From Devosia yakushimensis (GTDB lineage: Bacteria; Pseudomonadota; Alphaproteobacteria; Rhizobiales; Devosiaceae), in contig NZ_BSNG01000001.1 of assembly GCF_030159855.1 (NCBI RefSeq), positions 1,488,001 through 1,552,000 of the forward strand: a stretch of DNA of 64,000 nucleotides, written 5' to 3'. The notes under the pieces are model-generated. The model had not been told where the DNA came from. It made no database searches and worked only from the letters and a program-made list of their open reading frames with translations. The position numbers and the translations under genes were made by a program. Position 1 is the first letter of the stretch; each line of letters begins with the position of its first letter. Below are positions 8,594 to 17,702 of this stretch, piece after piece.

Positions 8594-8875
8594 TCGTCCT
8601 CTCCCCAATGCTCGTTCAAGCATCTCCCCGGAGCCGATCACGAGCGGCGTAATTCTACGCCTTCCCAAGGGGGCTCGCCATCGATAAGCGCGATTGTAAC
8701 GTTGCAGTCTTGTCAGCGTGGCAGGTTCTATGCAGGAATGGGGGTGGTCGCCTCGTCAGGCGAACCGTTTCACACATCCAGCAAACCGGCCGTCGCGCAT
8801 TGACGGCTGTCCGTGAGTTCGCCGCGCCCCGGGCCGGTGGAGGCATGGCGGGCCATTCCGAGGAGGAGATCGAGC

Positions 8876-9907
8876 ATGGACTATCGCAAACTGGGCAATA
8901 GCGGCGCAGTCGTTTCGCATCTGTGCCTGGGCACGATGACCTTCGGCAAGGAGGCGGACGAAGCCACATCGCACCTGCTGCTCGACGATTATGTGGCGGC
9001 AGGCGGCAATTTCATCGACACGGCCGATGTCTATAGCACCGGCATATCGGAAGAGATCATCGGCCGCTGGCTCAAGGCCAAGCCGGGCAGGGAGCTGGAC
9101 CTGGTGATCGCCACCAAGGGGCGGTTTCCGATGGGCGAGGGCCCCAATGACCTGGGTCTGTCGCGCAAGCATCTCGGCGCTGCGCTGGATGCTTCGCTGA
9201 AGCGCCTGGGGGTCGAGCGGATCGATCTCTACCAGATGCACGCCTTTGACGCGCTGACGCCGCTCGATGAAACCCTGCGCTTTCTCGATGACTCGATCCG
9301 TAACGGCAAGATTGCCTATTACGGCTTTTCCAACTTTACCGGCTGGCAGCTGACCAAGGCGGTCTATTTGGCCAAGCTCAATGGCTATCAGCCGCCGGTG
9401 ACGCTGCAGCCGCAATATAGCCTGCTGGTTCGTGACATCGAACATGAGATCGTGCCGGCCTCGCTCGATGCCGGGATCGGATTGTTGCCGTGGTCGCCAT
9501 TGGGCGGTGGCTGGCTCTCGGGCAAATATAAGCGCGACCAGATGCCGTCCGGGGCCACAAGGCTGGGTGAAAACCCCAAGCGCGGCATGGAGGCGTTCGA
9601 AGCCCGCAATGCCAAGGACGCGACCTGGAACATAATCGGCGCCGTCGAGGATATCGCCAAGGCGCAGAATGTGAGCATGGCGCAGGTCGCGCTCGCCTGG
9701 GTCGCGGCACAGCCGGCGGTGACCTCGGTAATCCTGGGCGCGCGGACCCGCGAACAGTTGGCGGATAATCTGAAATCGGTGTCGCTCAAGCTGAGCGCGG
9801 CGGATATCAGGACGCTGAGCGAGGCCAGCAAGCCGGTCATGGCCGATTATCCGTATGGCGCAGGCGGCATCAACCAGCGGAACCGTAAGCTGGAAGGTGG
9901 GCGGTAG
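8876..9907 (+). CDS. Aldo/keto reductase
   Basis: 343 aa from ATG 8876 (MDYRKLGNSG), with GAGGAG upstream. The AKR fold signatures are present: GTMTFG near the N-terminus, the catalytic Asp and Tyr in FIDTADVYS, the Lys in IATKG, and the His in YQMHAFD. The C-terminal part has the NADP-binding segment around VILGARTREQL. Members reduce aldehydes or ketones with NADPH; the substrate is not predictable. It lies alone, with a membrane protein gene upstream on the opposite strand and a palindromic repeat downstream. Confidence 0.9.
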   Translation: MDYRKLGNSGAVVSHLCLGTMTFGKEADEATSHLLLDDYVAAGGNFIDTADVYSTGISEEIIGRWLKAKPGRELDLVIATKGRFPMGEGPNDLGLSRKHLGAALDASLKRLGVERIDLYQMHAFDALTPLDETLRFLDDSIRNGKIAYYGFSNFTGWQLTKAVYLAKLNGYQPPVTLQPQYSLLVRDIEHEIVPASLDAGIGLLPWSPLGGGWLSGKYKRDQMPSGATRLGENPKRGMEAFEARNAKDATWNIIGAVEDIAKAQNVSMAQVALAWVAAQPAVTSVILGARTREQLADNLKSVSLKLSAADIRTLSEASKPVMADYPYGAGGINQRNRKLEGGR

Positions 9908-9978
9908 GGAGCCAAATCTAGTCATTAGGGCCTCCCTGGACCTGGTTCGAGGCCGAGCGTTTAGAGAGTCCCGATCTG

Positions 9979-10093
9979 CCTCCCTCCCCCTTGAGGGGAG
10001 GGATTGAGGGTGGGGGTTCTGTATTCTCCGCCAACTCTGAGCCTTTGGAGGCCGCGGAACCCCCACCCTAGCCCTCCCCTCAAGGGGGAGGGG
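9979..10093. repeat. Family C long inverted repeat
   Basis: Left arm 9979-10019 (CCCTCCCCCTTGAGGGGAGG then GGTGGGGGTTC) pairs with right arm 10057-10093 (GAACCCCCACCC then CCCTCCCCTCAAGGGGGAGG). The 37-base centre is unrelated. Each arm also holds its own small hairpin around TTGA. It fills the gap between the aldo/keto reductase and the convergent HxlR gene. This is the only copy in the window. Confidence 0.85.
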
Positions 10094-10163
10094 ATTGGAT
10101 CGGCGCTCCATCAATCGCAAAACAGAAGTTCACGCTTTCGCCGGAATGCCCCGGTGGAGAGGC

Positions 10164-10685
10164 TTACCGCTCAGGCGGGGGATTTTGCCCCGCCTGTTGC
10201 CGGGCGACGACTTCTTCATATCCCGCCTGCAAGGTCTGGCGCACGGTGGGGGCGGGCCAGCGTGACGGGGTATGGAGATGCTCCGTCCGCAATTCATCCA
10301 TGAACTGGTCCCACATGGTCGGGCCGCCTTCTTCCAGCAACTGCGCCCTGATGCTGAGCTCTGCACTAACCGGCTGGTGGCGGCGGCCCCATGAGCCGAG
10401 CTGCGCCATGATCGGCACGAGTTCGATGGCCGGGCCGGTGAGGCTGTAGATCGCCTTCTGTTTGTGGCTGGCATCGTCGGCCTTGGTCAGCAGGCCTTCC
10501 TCGACCAGCATGGCGAGGCGCTGCGACAGGATATTGCTGGCAATGCCCTCCTGCGACCGCAGCAGCTCGCGGAAATGCCGCTTGCCGCCAAAAATCATGT
10601 CGCGGAGGATGAGCAGGCTCCATTTATCGCCCAGCACTTCGAGAGTGAGATTGATGGGGCAGCCGGAGCGATGGTCACGAGTCAT
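10164..10685 (-). CDS. HxlR family transcriptional regulator
   Basis: 173 aa. The N-terminal 105 residues form an HxlR winged helix: a cysteine near the start (SGCPINLTLEVLGDKWSLLILRDM), the FRELLRSQEGIASNILSQRL recognition region, and a wing followed by YSLT. The family commonly senses electrophiles or thiol stress through that N-terminal cysteine. A longer than usual C-terminal tail follows. The gene is divergent from an alpha/beta hydrolase gene across a 109-base gap containing a perfect dyad, which suggests local control of the hydrolase. Confidence 0.9.
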   Translation of the reverse strand: MTRDHRSGCPINLTLEVLGDKWSLLILRDMIFGGKRHFRELLRSQEGIASNILSQRLAMLVEEGLLTKADDASHKQKAIYSLTGPAIELVPIMAQLGSWGRRHQPVSAELSIRAQLLEEGGPTMWDQFMDELRTEHLHTPSRWPAPTVRQTLQAGYEEVVARQQAGQNPPPER

Positions 10686-10729
10686 GGGCAGTATCCTAAC
10701 CGTGCGAGACTAGCAGTAATTTGGCAAAA

Positions 10730-10743
10730 TACAACTGGTTGTA
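10730..10743. promoter_or_regulatory. Dyad operator candidate for the HxlR regulator
   Basis: TACAAC-TG-GTTGTA, 6-bp perfect arms with a 2-base centre, lying 45 bases upstream of the HxlR start and 52 bases upstream of the hydrolase start. Size and position fit a divergent operator bound by a dimeric winged-helix protein. Confidence 0.5.
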
Positions 10744-10794
10744 AAATGCAAGCAAATATGCAAGTTTGGCTAGCCGTTAGGGGAGGGATGAACC

Positions 10795-11487
10795 ATGAGC
10801 GGGATCAATAGCGACAGAACTAATTTCGTGATCGTGCATGGCGGCTGGGCAGGCGGCTGGGCGTGGCAGCGCGTCGTCGACCGGCTGCACGATCTGGGAC
10901 ACCGCGCCTTCGCGCCGACGCTGACCGGATTGGGCGAGCGCTCGCACCTGGCCGGGGTGGGTGTCGACATGCAGACGCATATCGCCGACATCGTCAACGA
11001 GATCGTCTGGAAGGACCTGAACGATGTCGTATTGGTCGGCCATTCCTATGGCGGAATGGTCACGACCGGGGTGATCGAGCGCATCCCCGAGCGGATTGCA
11101 TCGGTGGTGTTTGTCGAGCCGTTCATTCCCGGCGACAATCAATCCTTTTCCGACCTGGTGCCGGATTGGGAATTGGACGGGCCGCTGACGGACGCGCCGC
11201 CCACCTCGCCAGGCGATTATGTGAGCGAGGCCGACCGGCTCTGGGTGGATGCCAAGGCGACGCCGCAGCCCACCGCAACACTGACGCAACGGCAAAGGGT
11301 AACCGGAGCCTATCGCAATATCAGTAAGAGGGCCTTCGTTCAGGCGACCAATTGGGACCTGTTTGCCGACATGGCCAGGAAATACGAACAGGAAGAGGGT
11401 TGGACAGTGCACCGGATCGCCAGTGGGCACGATATCGCGATTGATGCGCCGGACGAGCTTGTGGCGGTGCTGGTGGAGGCGATTTAG
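10795..11487 (+). CDS. Alpha/beta hydrolase
   Basis: 230 aa. The HGGW oxyanion motif (residues 15-18) and the nucleophile elbow GHSYGG (Ser84) are clear, and a C-terminal GHD supplies a plausible catalytic histidine about 15 residues from the end. This resembles short esterases of the salicylate-esterase/hydroxynitrile-lyase group. The start is preceded by AGGGGAGGG. It is divergent from the HxlR gene and probably controlled by it. The substrate is unknown. Confidence 0.85.
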   Translation: MSGINSDRTNFVIVHGGWAGGWAWQRVVDRLHDLGHRAFAPTLTGLGERSHLAGVGVDMQTHIADIVNEIVWKDLNDVVLVGHSYGGMVTTGVIERIPERIASVVFVEPFIPGDNQSFSDLVPDWELDGPLTDAPPTSPGDYVSEADRLWVDAKATPQPTATLTQRQRVTGAYRNISKRAFVQATNWDLFADMARKYEQEEGWTVHRIASGHDIAIDAPDELVAVLVEAI

Positions 11488-11527
11488 GGGGATACAATCT
11501 TGATCCCCTGATCTCGCACAATCGCCT

Positions 11528-11599
11528 CCCTCGGGCTTGACCCGGGGGCCGTTCTCAACCCGGTGCAAGCGGTGAATGGTCCTCGGGTCAAGCCCGAGG
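11528..11599. repeat. Family B palindromic element, copy 1
   Basis: Left arm 11528-11548 (CCCTCGGGCTTGACCCGGGGG) and right arm 11581-11599 (CCTCGGGTCAAGCCCGAGG). Each arm is an internal hairpin around CTTGA/TCAAG, and the arms are mutual inverted repeats. It lies in the 464-base gene-free stretch 11488-11951, which otherwise holds only copy 2 and a family A half element. Confidence 0.85.
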
Positions 11600-11691
11600 A
11601 AAGCGCCGGTGGATGTGGCGAGGATGGTGCCCAGATGTTTCGCGCCCGAGGCACTTGGGCTATCAACGCCATCCAGCGTGAGGTTAGGGCG

Positions 11692-11722
11692 CAGCATGGA
11701 TTCCGGCCTGCGCCGGAATGAC
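11692..11722. repeat. Family A single arm, copy 3
   Basis: A lone right-type arm, CAGCATGGATTCCGGCC then TGCGCCGGAATGAC, with a perfect internal hairpin. No matching left arm is visible, so it is a half element lying between the two family B copies. Confidence 0.8.
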
Positions 11723-11798
11723 GTTGTGGGTGGTTGGGCGATCAGGAATAGTCTGGCCGCGGAAGTACCCCTTTATTGCTCCTCCTCACAGTCGCCTT

Positions 11799-11870
11799 CC
11801 TCGGGCTTGACCCGAGGATCAGCCTCAACCCGGCATGAGCGGCGAGTGGCCCTCGGGTCAAGCCCGAGGG
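11799..11870. repeat. Family B palindromic element, copy 2
   Basis: Arms 11799-11817 (CCTCGGGCTTGACCCGAGG) and 11851-11869 (CCTCGGGTCAAGCCCGAGG), perfect inverted repeats of each other, 33 bases apart, followed by GGAAGCG as in the other copies. Confidence 0.88.
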
Positions 11871-11951
11871 AAGCGATTGTGGGTTTTGCGGGGGTGGTGC
11901 AACCGAACTGTCGCTAACGCCTCATTCCGTGAGGAGGTCAGCGCGGTACCC

Positions 11952-13052
11952 TCAGCTATATTTCAGTGCCACCAACTGACCGCTCGACCATTCGATCTGG
12001 CCGGCCAGGTCGAGTTCGAGCAGCAGCATCTGCATGGCGGCGGCGGTGAGGCTGGATTGGCGGATCAATTCGTCGATTTCGACCGGGGTGGCGCTGAGGG
12101 CGGCGAGGAGGCGCGACCGTTCATCGTCGCCCGGCGGCTCGGTCTCAGGTCCGGAATCGGGCGTCCATGGCGGATCGAAAAGGGCGCTGCGAGCCGGATC
12201 GGCGCTGCCCAGGGCTTCGATAATGTCCTGGGCATTGGTGATCAGCTTGGCGCCCTGCTGGATGAGCGAATTGCCGCCCTCGGCGCGCGGATCGAGCGGG
12301 GAGCCCGGGACGGCGAAAACATCGCGGTTTTGCTCAAGGGCCAGGCGCGCGGTGATCAGCGAGCCAGAGCGCTTGGCTGCCTCGACAACGGCAATGCCGA
12401 GCGAAAGACCCGAAACCAGCCGGTTACGCCTGGGGAAGTCGCGGGCGCGCGGTTCCCAGCCCAGCGGCATTTCGGTGAGCAGGGCGCCGCCATTGTCCAG
12501 GATATCGTGGGCGAGCGGGATATTTTCGGCCGGATAGATCTGGTCGAAGCCTCCGGCCAATACGGCAATGGTGCCGGTGCTCAGGCTTGCCTGGTGGGCG
12601 GCGGTGTCGATGCCGCGGGCGAGGCCGGACACAATTGTATAGCCGCGTTCGCCGAGATCAGCCGCCAAAAGGCGCGTCATCTTGATGCCGGCGGAAGATG
12701 CATTGCGGGCGCCGACAATGCCGACCGTGCGCTGCCAATCAAGATTTTCGCCGCCTGCCATGGTGATGAGCGGCGGCGGAGCCGGGATGTGATCGAGCAA
12801 TTCGGGAAAGGCGGGTTCGCCCGTGGCCACAAGGCGCGCACCATACCGTTCGAGCCCGGCAATCTCGTCTTCCGCCTGCGACTGCGTGGTGATCCGCAGT
12901 GGCTTGCCCGTGCGCTTGAGCAGGCCGGGCAGGGCCTCGATGGCCGCTTCGGCTGAGCCGAACCGGTTGAGCAATTGGCGGAAGGTGACCGGACCGACAT
13001 TGTCGGTGCGCAGCAGCCGAAGCCAGGCAACGCGCTGCGACGGGGTCAACAT
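11952..13052 (-). CDS. dprA: DNA processing protein DprA
   Basis: 366 aa from ATG 13052 (MLTPSQRVAWL); a TTG at 13076 would add eight residues and sit 4 bases after the plsY stop. The Rossmann-like core shows GIVGARNASSAG, GLARGIDTAAHQ, and PRRNRLVSGLS, all DprA signatures. A C-terminal winged-helix domain follows (about 300-366). DprA loads RecA on incoming single-stranded DNA during transformation. No other competence gene is in the window. It is the last gene of the pyrB-pyrC-plsY-dprA minus-strand run. Confidence 0.93.
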   Translation of the reverse strand: MLTPSQRVAWLRLLRTDNVGPVTFRQLLNRFGSAEAAIEALPGLLKRTGKPLRITTQSQAEDEIAGLERYGARLVATGEPAFPELLDHIPAPPPLITMAGGENLDWQRTVGIVGARNASSAGIKMTRLLAADLGERGYTIVSGLARGIDTAAHQASLSTGTIAVLAGGFDQIYPAENIPLAHDILDNGGALLTEMPLGWEPRARDFPRRNRLVSGLSLGIAVVEAAKRSGSLITARLALEQNRDVFAVPGSPLDPRAEGGNSLIQQGAKLITNAQDIIEALGSADPARSALFDPPWTPDSGPETEPPGDDERSRLLAALSATPVEIDELIRQSSLTAAAMQMLLLELDLAGQIEWSSGQLVALKYS

Positions 13053-13079
13053 GGTACCACCCGAGCGCAGCGCCAAAGC

Positions 13080-13760
13080 CTATGAGGCCTTCTTTTCGGC
13101 GCCGATCTTGGGCTCGGTGCCGGCAATCAGCCGGGCGATATTTTCGCGATGCTGGTAGAAGAGCAGGATGGCCAGCAGCGCCGCAGTGGCCGCCAGCCAT
13201 TCATCGACCACCACATAGGCAAAGATCGGCGCGGTGGCAGCGGCCGTCAGGGCCGCGAGCGAGGAGAGCTTGCGCGTGAAGGCAATGAGCAGCCAGACCG
13301 CGCAGAAAATCAGCCCGACCGGCCAGGACAGGGTGAGCAGGCTCCCGATCATGACGGCAACGCCCTTGCCGCCCTTGAAGCCGAGCCAGACGGGAAAGCA
13401 ATGGCCCAAAAACGCGCCCAAAGCCGCCAGATAGAGCGGCAGGGCACGGTCGCCGCCAACGGGCAGGTCGGGACTATAGAGCAGGGTACGCACCACCAGA
13501 ATAGCAACGGCGGCCTTGGCGGCATCCAGCAGCAGCGTTGCCGCCGCGATCCAGCGATTGCCGGTGCGCAGCACATTGGTGGCGCCGATGTTACCCGACC
13601 CGATCTGGCGGATATCGCCCAGCCCGGCCGCGCGAGTCAGAAACAGGCCAAAGGGAATAGAGCCAAAGAGGTAAGCGATGACCAGCGCAACCAGGAGGCC
13701 CGGCAGCATGGCGCCGCCGAACAGCCAGGTGGCGAACATCGGGACATAGGAATCCGTCAC
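13080..13760 (-). CDS. plsY: Acyl-phosphate glycerol-3-phosphate acyltransferase
   Basis: 226 aa from a GTG at 13760, 4 bases after the pyrC stop; ATG 13739 is an alternative seven codons in. It is a five-helix membrane protein with the three PlsY motifs: GSIPFGL...[29 protein letters not shown], and a C-terminal HRENI...RLIAGTE. It transfers an acyl group from acyl-phosphate to glycerol-3-phosphate, the first step of phospholipid synthesis. Tight spacing on both sides indicates an operon with pyrC and dprA, an order common in this group. Confidence 0.95.
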   Translation of the reverse strand: MTDSYVPMFATWLFGGAMLPGLLVALVIAYLFGSIPFGLFLTRAAGLGDIRQIGSGNIGATNVLRTGNRWIAAATLLLDAAKAAVAILVVRTLLYSPDLPVGGDRALPLYLAALGAFLGHCFPVWLGFKGGKGVAVMIGSLLTLSWPVGLIFCAVWLLIAFTRKLSSLAALTAAATAPIFAYVVVDEWLAATAALLAILLFYQHRENIARLIAGTEPKIGAEKKAS

Positions 13761-13763
13761 GGA

Positions 13764-15062
13764 TCAGCTCTCCTCGACATGGGTGTGGACGGTTTGCCCG
13801 CCTACGATTGTGCGCAGCACCTTGCCAGCAAGTCGCGCGCCTTCAAAGGCGGTATTGTGCGAACGCGAACGGATTTCGTGCTCAGTGACCTGCCAGGGAT
13901 AATCCAGATCGACCAGGATCAGGTCGGCCGGGGCACCCTTGGCGATGCGTCCCGAGGAGAGGCCCAGGATTTCGGCGGGGCGGCTGGTCATGGCACGCAG
14001 AACCGTCAGCAGGTCGACGTCGCCGGAATGGACGAGGCGCAGGGCGGCGGCCAGCAGAGTTTCGAGGCCGATGGCGCCATCGGAGGCTTCGGCGAAGGGC
14101 TGCCGCTTGACCTCGGAATCCTGCGGATCGTGATCGGAATGGATGGTATCGATGGTGCCGTTGCGCAGGCCATCGATGACGGCCTGGCGGTCATCCTCGG
14201 AGCGCAGCGGCGTTCCCAGCTTGAAGAAGGTGCGGTAGCGGCCGATGTCGTTTTCGTTGAGCGCCAGATTGTTGATCGAGATGCCGGCGGTAACCGATGC
14301 GTTGCGCTTTTTGGCGGCGGCGACGAGGTCCACCGATGCGGCGCAGGAGATCTGGGCGGCGTGGTATTTGGTGCCGGTGAGGGCGGCCAATTGCAGGTCG
14401 CGGGCCAGGGGAATGGTCTCGGCTTCGCGCGGAATGCCCTTGAGGCCCAGAATGGTGGCGAAAAGGCCCTCGTTCATTACGCCATCGCCGGTGAGCCCCT
14501 TGTCGGAGACATGGTGGACGACGGTGAGGCCGTAATTGGCAGCGTAGCTCATCACCGTGCGCAGCAGCGAGGTGGACTGGATCGAGCGGCGGCCATCGGT
14601 GAGGCAGACGGCGCCGGCCTCCTTGAGCAGGCCGAATTCGGTGATTTCCTGCCCGTCCAACCCTTTGGTGATGGCGGCGGCGGGCAGCACATTGACCTTG
14701 CTGGTGGCCTTGGCGCGGCGGATCAGGAAATCGATGAGCGCACTGTCGTCCACCACGGGGGTGGTGTCGGGCATCATGACGAAGCTGGTGACGCCACCGG
14801 CAGCGGCGGCTTCACCGGCTGAGGCCAGGGTCTCGCGATATTCCTTGCCGGGCTCGCCGGTAAAGACGCGCATGTCGATCAGGCCTGGCGCCAGCATATG
14901 GCCGTTGGCGTTGATGACTTCGGCATCTTCGGGCACGCCGACCGGACCGCCAAGGGCGAGATCGGAAATGACGCCGTTCTCGATGAGAACCGCACCCTGC
15001 TGGTCGGTGCCCGAAGCCGGATCGACGACGCGGGCATTTTCGATGAGAAGGGGACGGCTCAT
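13764..15062 (-). CDS. pyrC: Dihydroorotase-like protein PyrC' (probably non-catalytic)
   Basis: 432 aa with the amidohydrolase fold of class I dihydroorotases. The metal-binding HxH that should follow LID is replaced by Arg65 and Phe67 ([14 protein letters not shown]), and a later metal histidine is Gln in YHAAQIS. The lysine of AITKG and the aspartate of HSDHDP remain. Known PyrC' proteins of this kind do not hydrolyse dihydroorotate but form a structural complex with aspartate transcarbamoylase. It overlaps pyrB by 4 bases (ATGA), which fits a complex. An active dihydroorotase must then be encoded elsewhere. Confidence 0.92.
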   Translation of the reverse strand: MSRPLLIENARVVDPASGTDQQGAVLIENGVISDLALGGPVGVPEDAEVINANGHMLAPGLIDMRVFTGEPGKEYRETLASAGEAAAAGGVTSFVMMPDTTPVVDDSALIDFLIRRAKATSKVNVLPAAAITKGLDGQEITEFGLLKEAGAVCLTDGRRSIQSTSLLRTVMSYAANYGLTVVHHVSDKGLTGDGVMNEGLFATILGLKGIPREAETIPLARDLQLAALTGTKYHAAQISCAASVDLVAAAKKRNASVTAGISINNLALNENDIGRYRTFFKLGTPLRSEDDRQAVIDGLRNGTIDTIHSDHDPQDSEVKRQPFAEASDGAIGLETLLAAALRLVHSGDVDLLTVLRAMTSRPAEILGLSSGRIAKGAPADLILVDLDYPWQVTEHEIRSRSHNTAFEGARLAGKVLRTIVGGQTVHTHVEES

Positions 15063-16066
15063 GCTTCATTCCCCTCAGTATTTCTGGCCGGCAGCAGGGC
15101 ATCGAGCACGGCCATGCGCACGGCGACCCCCATTTCGACCTGTTCGGTGACCACCGAGGCGGGACCATCGGCAATGGCGGGGTCGATCTCGACGCCGCGA
15201 TTCATCGGGCCGGGATGCATGACGATGACGTCGGGCTTGGCAAAGCTCAGCTTTTCCGCGTCGAGGCCATAGAAGCGGTAATATTCGCGGACCGAGGGGA
15301 TCATGCGGCCATTGGCGCGCTCGTGCTGCAGGCGCAGCATCATGACCACGTCGACATCCTTGAGGCCCTCGCGCATGTCGGTGAAGACTTCGGTAGCGAG
15401 GTGCTCGATGCCGGCGGGCAGCAGGTTGCGCGGGGCAATGACGCGGGTGCGTACATTGAGCGCACCGAGCAGCAGCAGGTTGGAACGCACCACGCGGGAA
15501 TTGGCGATGTCGCCGCAGATGGCGACGGTGAGCCCGGAGATGCGGCCCTTGTGATTGCGGATGGTCAGGGCATCGAGCAGGGCCTGGGTGGGGTGCTCAT
15601 GCGCGCCGTCGCCGGCATTGATGACCGCGCAGCCCACTTTCTGCGAGAGCAGTTCCACCGCGCCGGCCGCAGAATGGCGGACGACGATGACGTCGGGGCG
15701 CATGGCGTTTAGCGTGGTGGCGGTGTCGACCAGGGTCTCGCCCTTGGAAACCGAGCTGGTCTTGACCGACATGTTCATGACCAGGGCGCCCAGGCGCTTG
15801 CCGGCAATCTCGAACGAGCCCTGGGTGCGGGTCGATGGCTCGAAGAACAGGTTGATCTGCGTCTTGCCGGAGAGCGTGGGGAGGGTCTTCCTCTCCTGCC
15901 GGCTCACCGGAACCATGCGTTCGGCGCGATCGAGCAGGTCGATGATCTCGTGCTGCTTGAGGTCGGCTATCGAAAGCAGATGGCGCTGATTGAAAGGGGG
16001 AAAATCGCCGGTCGAACCGGCGGGCGTCGAGGTGTTGCTGGCGCGAGTAGGTGCCATGCGCTCCAT
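15059..16066 (-). CDS. pyrB: Aspartate carbamoyltransferase catalytic chain
   Basis: 335 aa from ATG 16066 (or 16057, three codons in). It carries the carbamoyl phosphate motif [13 protein letters not shown], the [12 protein letters not shown] motif, and [12 protein letters not shown] near the C-terminus. It makes carbamoyl-aspartate, the committed step of pyrimidine synthesis. The N-terminus is about 25 residues longer than the E. coli chain and rich in Ser/Thr/Pro. It is the first gene of the pyrB-pyrC'-plsY-dprA run; no regulatory chain gene (pyrI) is present. Confidence 0.95.
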   Translation of the reverse strand: MERMAPTRASNTSTPAGSTGDFPPFNQRHLLSIADLKQHEIIDLLDRAERMVPVSRQERKTLPTLSGKTQINLFFEPSTRTQGSFEIAGKRLGALVMNMSVKTSSVSKGETLVDTATTLNAMRPDVIVVRHSAAGAVELLSQKVGCAVINAGDGAHEHPTQALLDALTIRNHKGRISGLTVAICGDIANSRVVRSNLLLLGALNVRTRVIAPRNLLPAGIEHLATEVFTDMREGLKDVDVVMMLRLQHERANGRMIPSVREYYRFYGLDAEKLSFAKPDVIVMHPGPMNRGVEIDPAIADGPASVVTEQVEMGVAVRMAVLDALLPARNTEGNEA

Positions 16067-16129
16067 TCCTGCGATATTTGCAGCGGTCTAGCGGAGGGGG
16101 CGTTGGGGGGCAAGCCCAAAGGCAAGGAA

Positions 16130-16154
16130 ATCAACGGCCGATGGGGCCGTTGAT
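16130..16154 (-). terminator. Terminator of the DUF1772 gene
   Basis: Perfect 10-bp stem ATCAACGGCC (16130-16139) and GGCCGTTGAT (16145-16154), 3 bases beyond the stop at 16158. On the minus strand it is followed by TTCCTTG, a weak T-rich tail. Confidence 0.6.
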
Positions 16155-16157
16155 CCC

Positions 16158-16646
16158 TCAGGCGAGGTAGAGGCCGATGCCGGCAAGCAGCAGGGCAAGC
16201 GTCGAGGTCGCGGCGCGGATATGATTCCACGGCATCCAGCCGGAGGCAAAACCATCCCAGATCTGGCGGGCGGCATTGACATCCTGCGGCATGACCACTT
16301 TGGCGAGCGCTTCGTTCATCGGCACATTCACGGCCATGGTGACGCCAATTGTGCCCACGGCGTAGACGATGGCCGCCCCCGCAAAGAGCCAAGCGGTCGC
16401 CGGCAGGCCCGATTGCCAGTAGAGAAAGGCGGCAATGGCGGCGAGCACTGGCACGCCCATAAAGACCAGCAGGAACAGCGGATTGAGAATGGCAACATTG
16501 ATGCCGTTGAAACTGTCGATGGCGGCCCGGGGATCGGCACGACTAAGACCCCAGATGACCGAGACGGAATAGGCGTAGAACAGGCCTGCCATCAGCCCGC
16601 TGGCAAGCAGGGCGAGGAGGCCGACGATCGGGGCAGAAGTTTGCAT
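16158..16646 (-). CDS. DUF1772 family membrane protein
   Basis: 162 aa from ATG 16646 with GAGGATA upstream. Four hydrophobic segments (about 7-28, 55-77, 84-105, 142-160) and the conserved NVPMNEAL and W...WMPWNHIRA regions match DUF1772, which includes anthrone-oxygenase-like proteins. The biochemical role is unknown. It lies behind the NmrA gene and ends in a hairpin. The pair is divergent from an AraC regulator, an arrangement that suggests one inducible unit. Confidence 0.85.
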   Translation of the reverse strand: MQTSAPIVGLLALLASGLMAGLFYAYSVSVIWGLSRADPRAAIDSFNGINVAILNPLFLLVFMGVPVLAAIAAFLYWQSGLPATAWLFAGAAIVYAVGTIGVTMAVNVPMNEALAKVVMPQDVNAARQIWDGFASGWMPWNHIRAATSTLALLLAGIGLYLA

Positions 16647-16732
16647 GATATCCTCATTGGGTTCAGGCGGCGGACGAGAGTGCCGCTATTGCAGGGGATC
16701 GGCAAGGCGCCCGTAGGGCGCCCTGCGTAGGA

Positions 16733-17563
16733 TCAGACGGCGGCGTTCCAAGCGCCCGCAGCGGCTTGTTCCTTGCAGAAATCAGCGAAGTCGCGTGGGG
16801 CCCGGCCGAGGGCGCGCTGCACGCCGTCGCTCACATGCTCATTGCGGCCATCGAAGACCTCTTCGCAGAGATCATGCAGAAAATCTGCGGTGGCCTCGCC
16901 GACTTCAGGCACTAGGGCCGCGTGGAAATCGGCAAGCGCGATATGGGCATAGGTGACGGGGCGGCCGGAGGCGGCGCTGATCTCGGCCACGGCCTCGGCA
17001 AAGGTCAAAAGGCGCGGGCCGGTTACTTCATAGACCTGGCCGAGATGGCGTTCGTCCGTCAGGGCTGCGACGGCGACATCGGCAATGTCATCGACGTCGA
17101 TAAAGGGCTCCTTCTTGTCGCTGGCGGGCAGGGAGACGAAGCCTTCGAGCACCGCGGGAAGGAAGTGCCCCTCGCTGAAATTCTGGTTGAACCAGCTGGC
17201 GCGGACAATGGTGTAGCCCAGTCCCGAAGCCTGGATGATGGCCTCGCTGCGCATGGCATTGTCTTCGCCGCGGCCGGAGAGCAGGACGACCCGCTTGACG
17301 CCGGCCGCGGCGGCCTTTGCCGTAAATTTCTCGATGGCTTCCGGCGCGCCCTTGGCGGCCAGATCGGGCACGAAGGCGACGAAGACGATTTCGGCGCCGG
17401 CCAGGGCAGGGGCCCAGGTGGTCTCGTCTTCCCAGTCAAAGGCCGGCGAGGACCTGCGGGAAGCGCCGCGCACGAGATGGCCGAGGGCTTCGAGCTTGGC
17501 GACGATACGGCTGCCGGCCTTGCCGGTGGCGCCGATAACCAGGATGGGTGAGGTCTGTGTCAT
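16733..17563 (-). CDS. NAD(P)-binding NmrA-like oxidoreductase/sensor
   Basis: 276 aa. The N-terminus is a Rossmann motif of NmrA/atypical SDR type (VIGATGKAGSRIV). The protein lacks the YxxxK catalytic pair of classical SDRs, as usual for NmrA-like proteins, which either reduce quinones or sense NADP. A GC hairpin (16706-16722) separates it from the DUF1772 gene. The AraC regulator gene starts 139 bases away in the opposite direction, and together they probably form a regulated detoxification unit; the inducer is not predictable. Confidence 0.85.
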   Translation of the reverse strand: MTQTSPILVIGATGKAGSRIVAKLEALGHLVRGASRRSSPAFDWEDETTWAPALAGAEIVFVAFVPDLAAKGAPEAIEKFTAKAAAAGVKRVVLLSGRGEDNAMRSEAIIQASGLGYTIVRASWFNQNFSEGHFLPAVLEGFVSLPASDKKEPFIDVDDIADVAVAALTDERHLGQVYEVTGPRLLTFAEAVAEISAASGRPVTYAHIALADFHAALVPEVGEATADFLHDLCEEVFDGRNEHVSDGVQRALGRAPRDFADFCKEQAAAGAWNAAV

Positions 17564-17702
17564 TTGCGTTGATCCCTAGTGGTGTTGCGATGCAAGCAAG
17601 ATGCGCCGCGCCATCTGGATCATCAATGTTGTGAACGCCGTCAAAATATGCAGGTCGTCCAGGTCTGTGGACTATGTGCCTGTAGGGCGTTATAAGGAGC
17701 TC

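Noticed and set aside
13149..14822. A 557-aa plus-strand frame opposite plsY and pyrC
   Set aside because: Low-complexity G/A/D/Q-rich translation without motifs, antisense to two well-supported genes.
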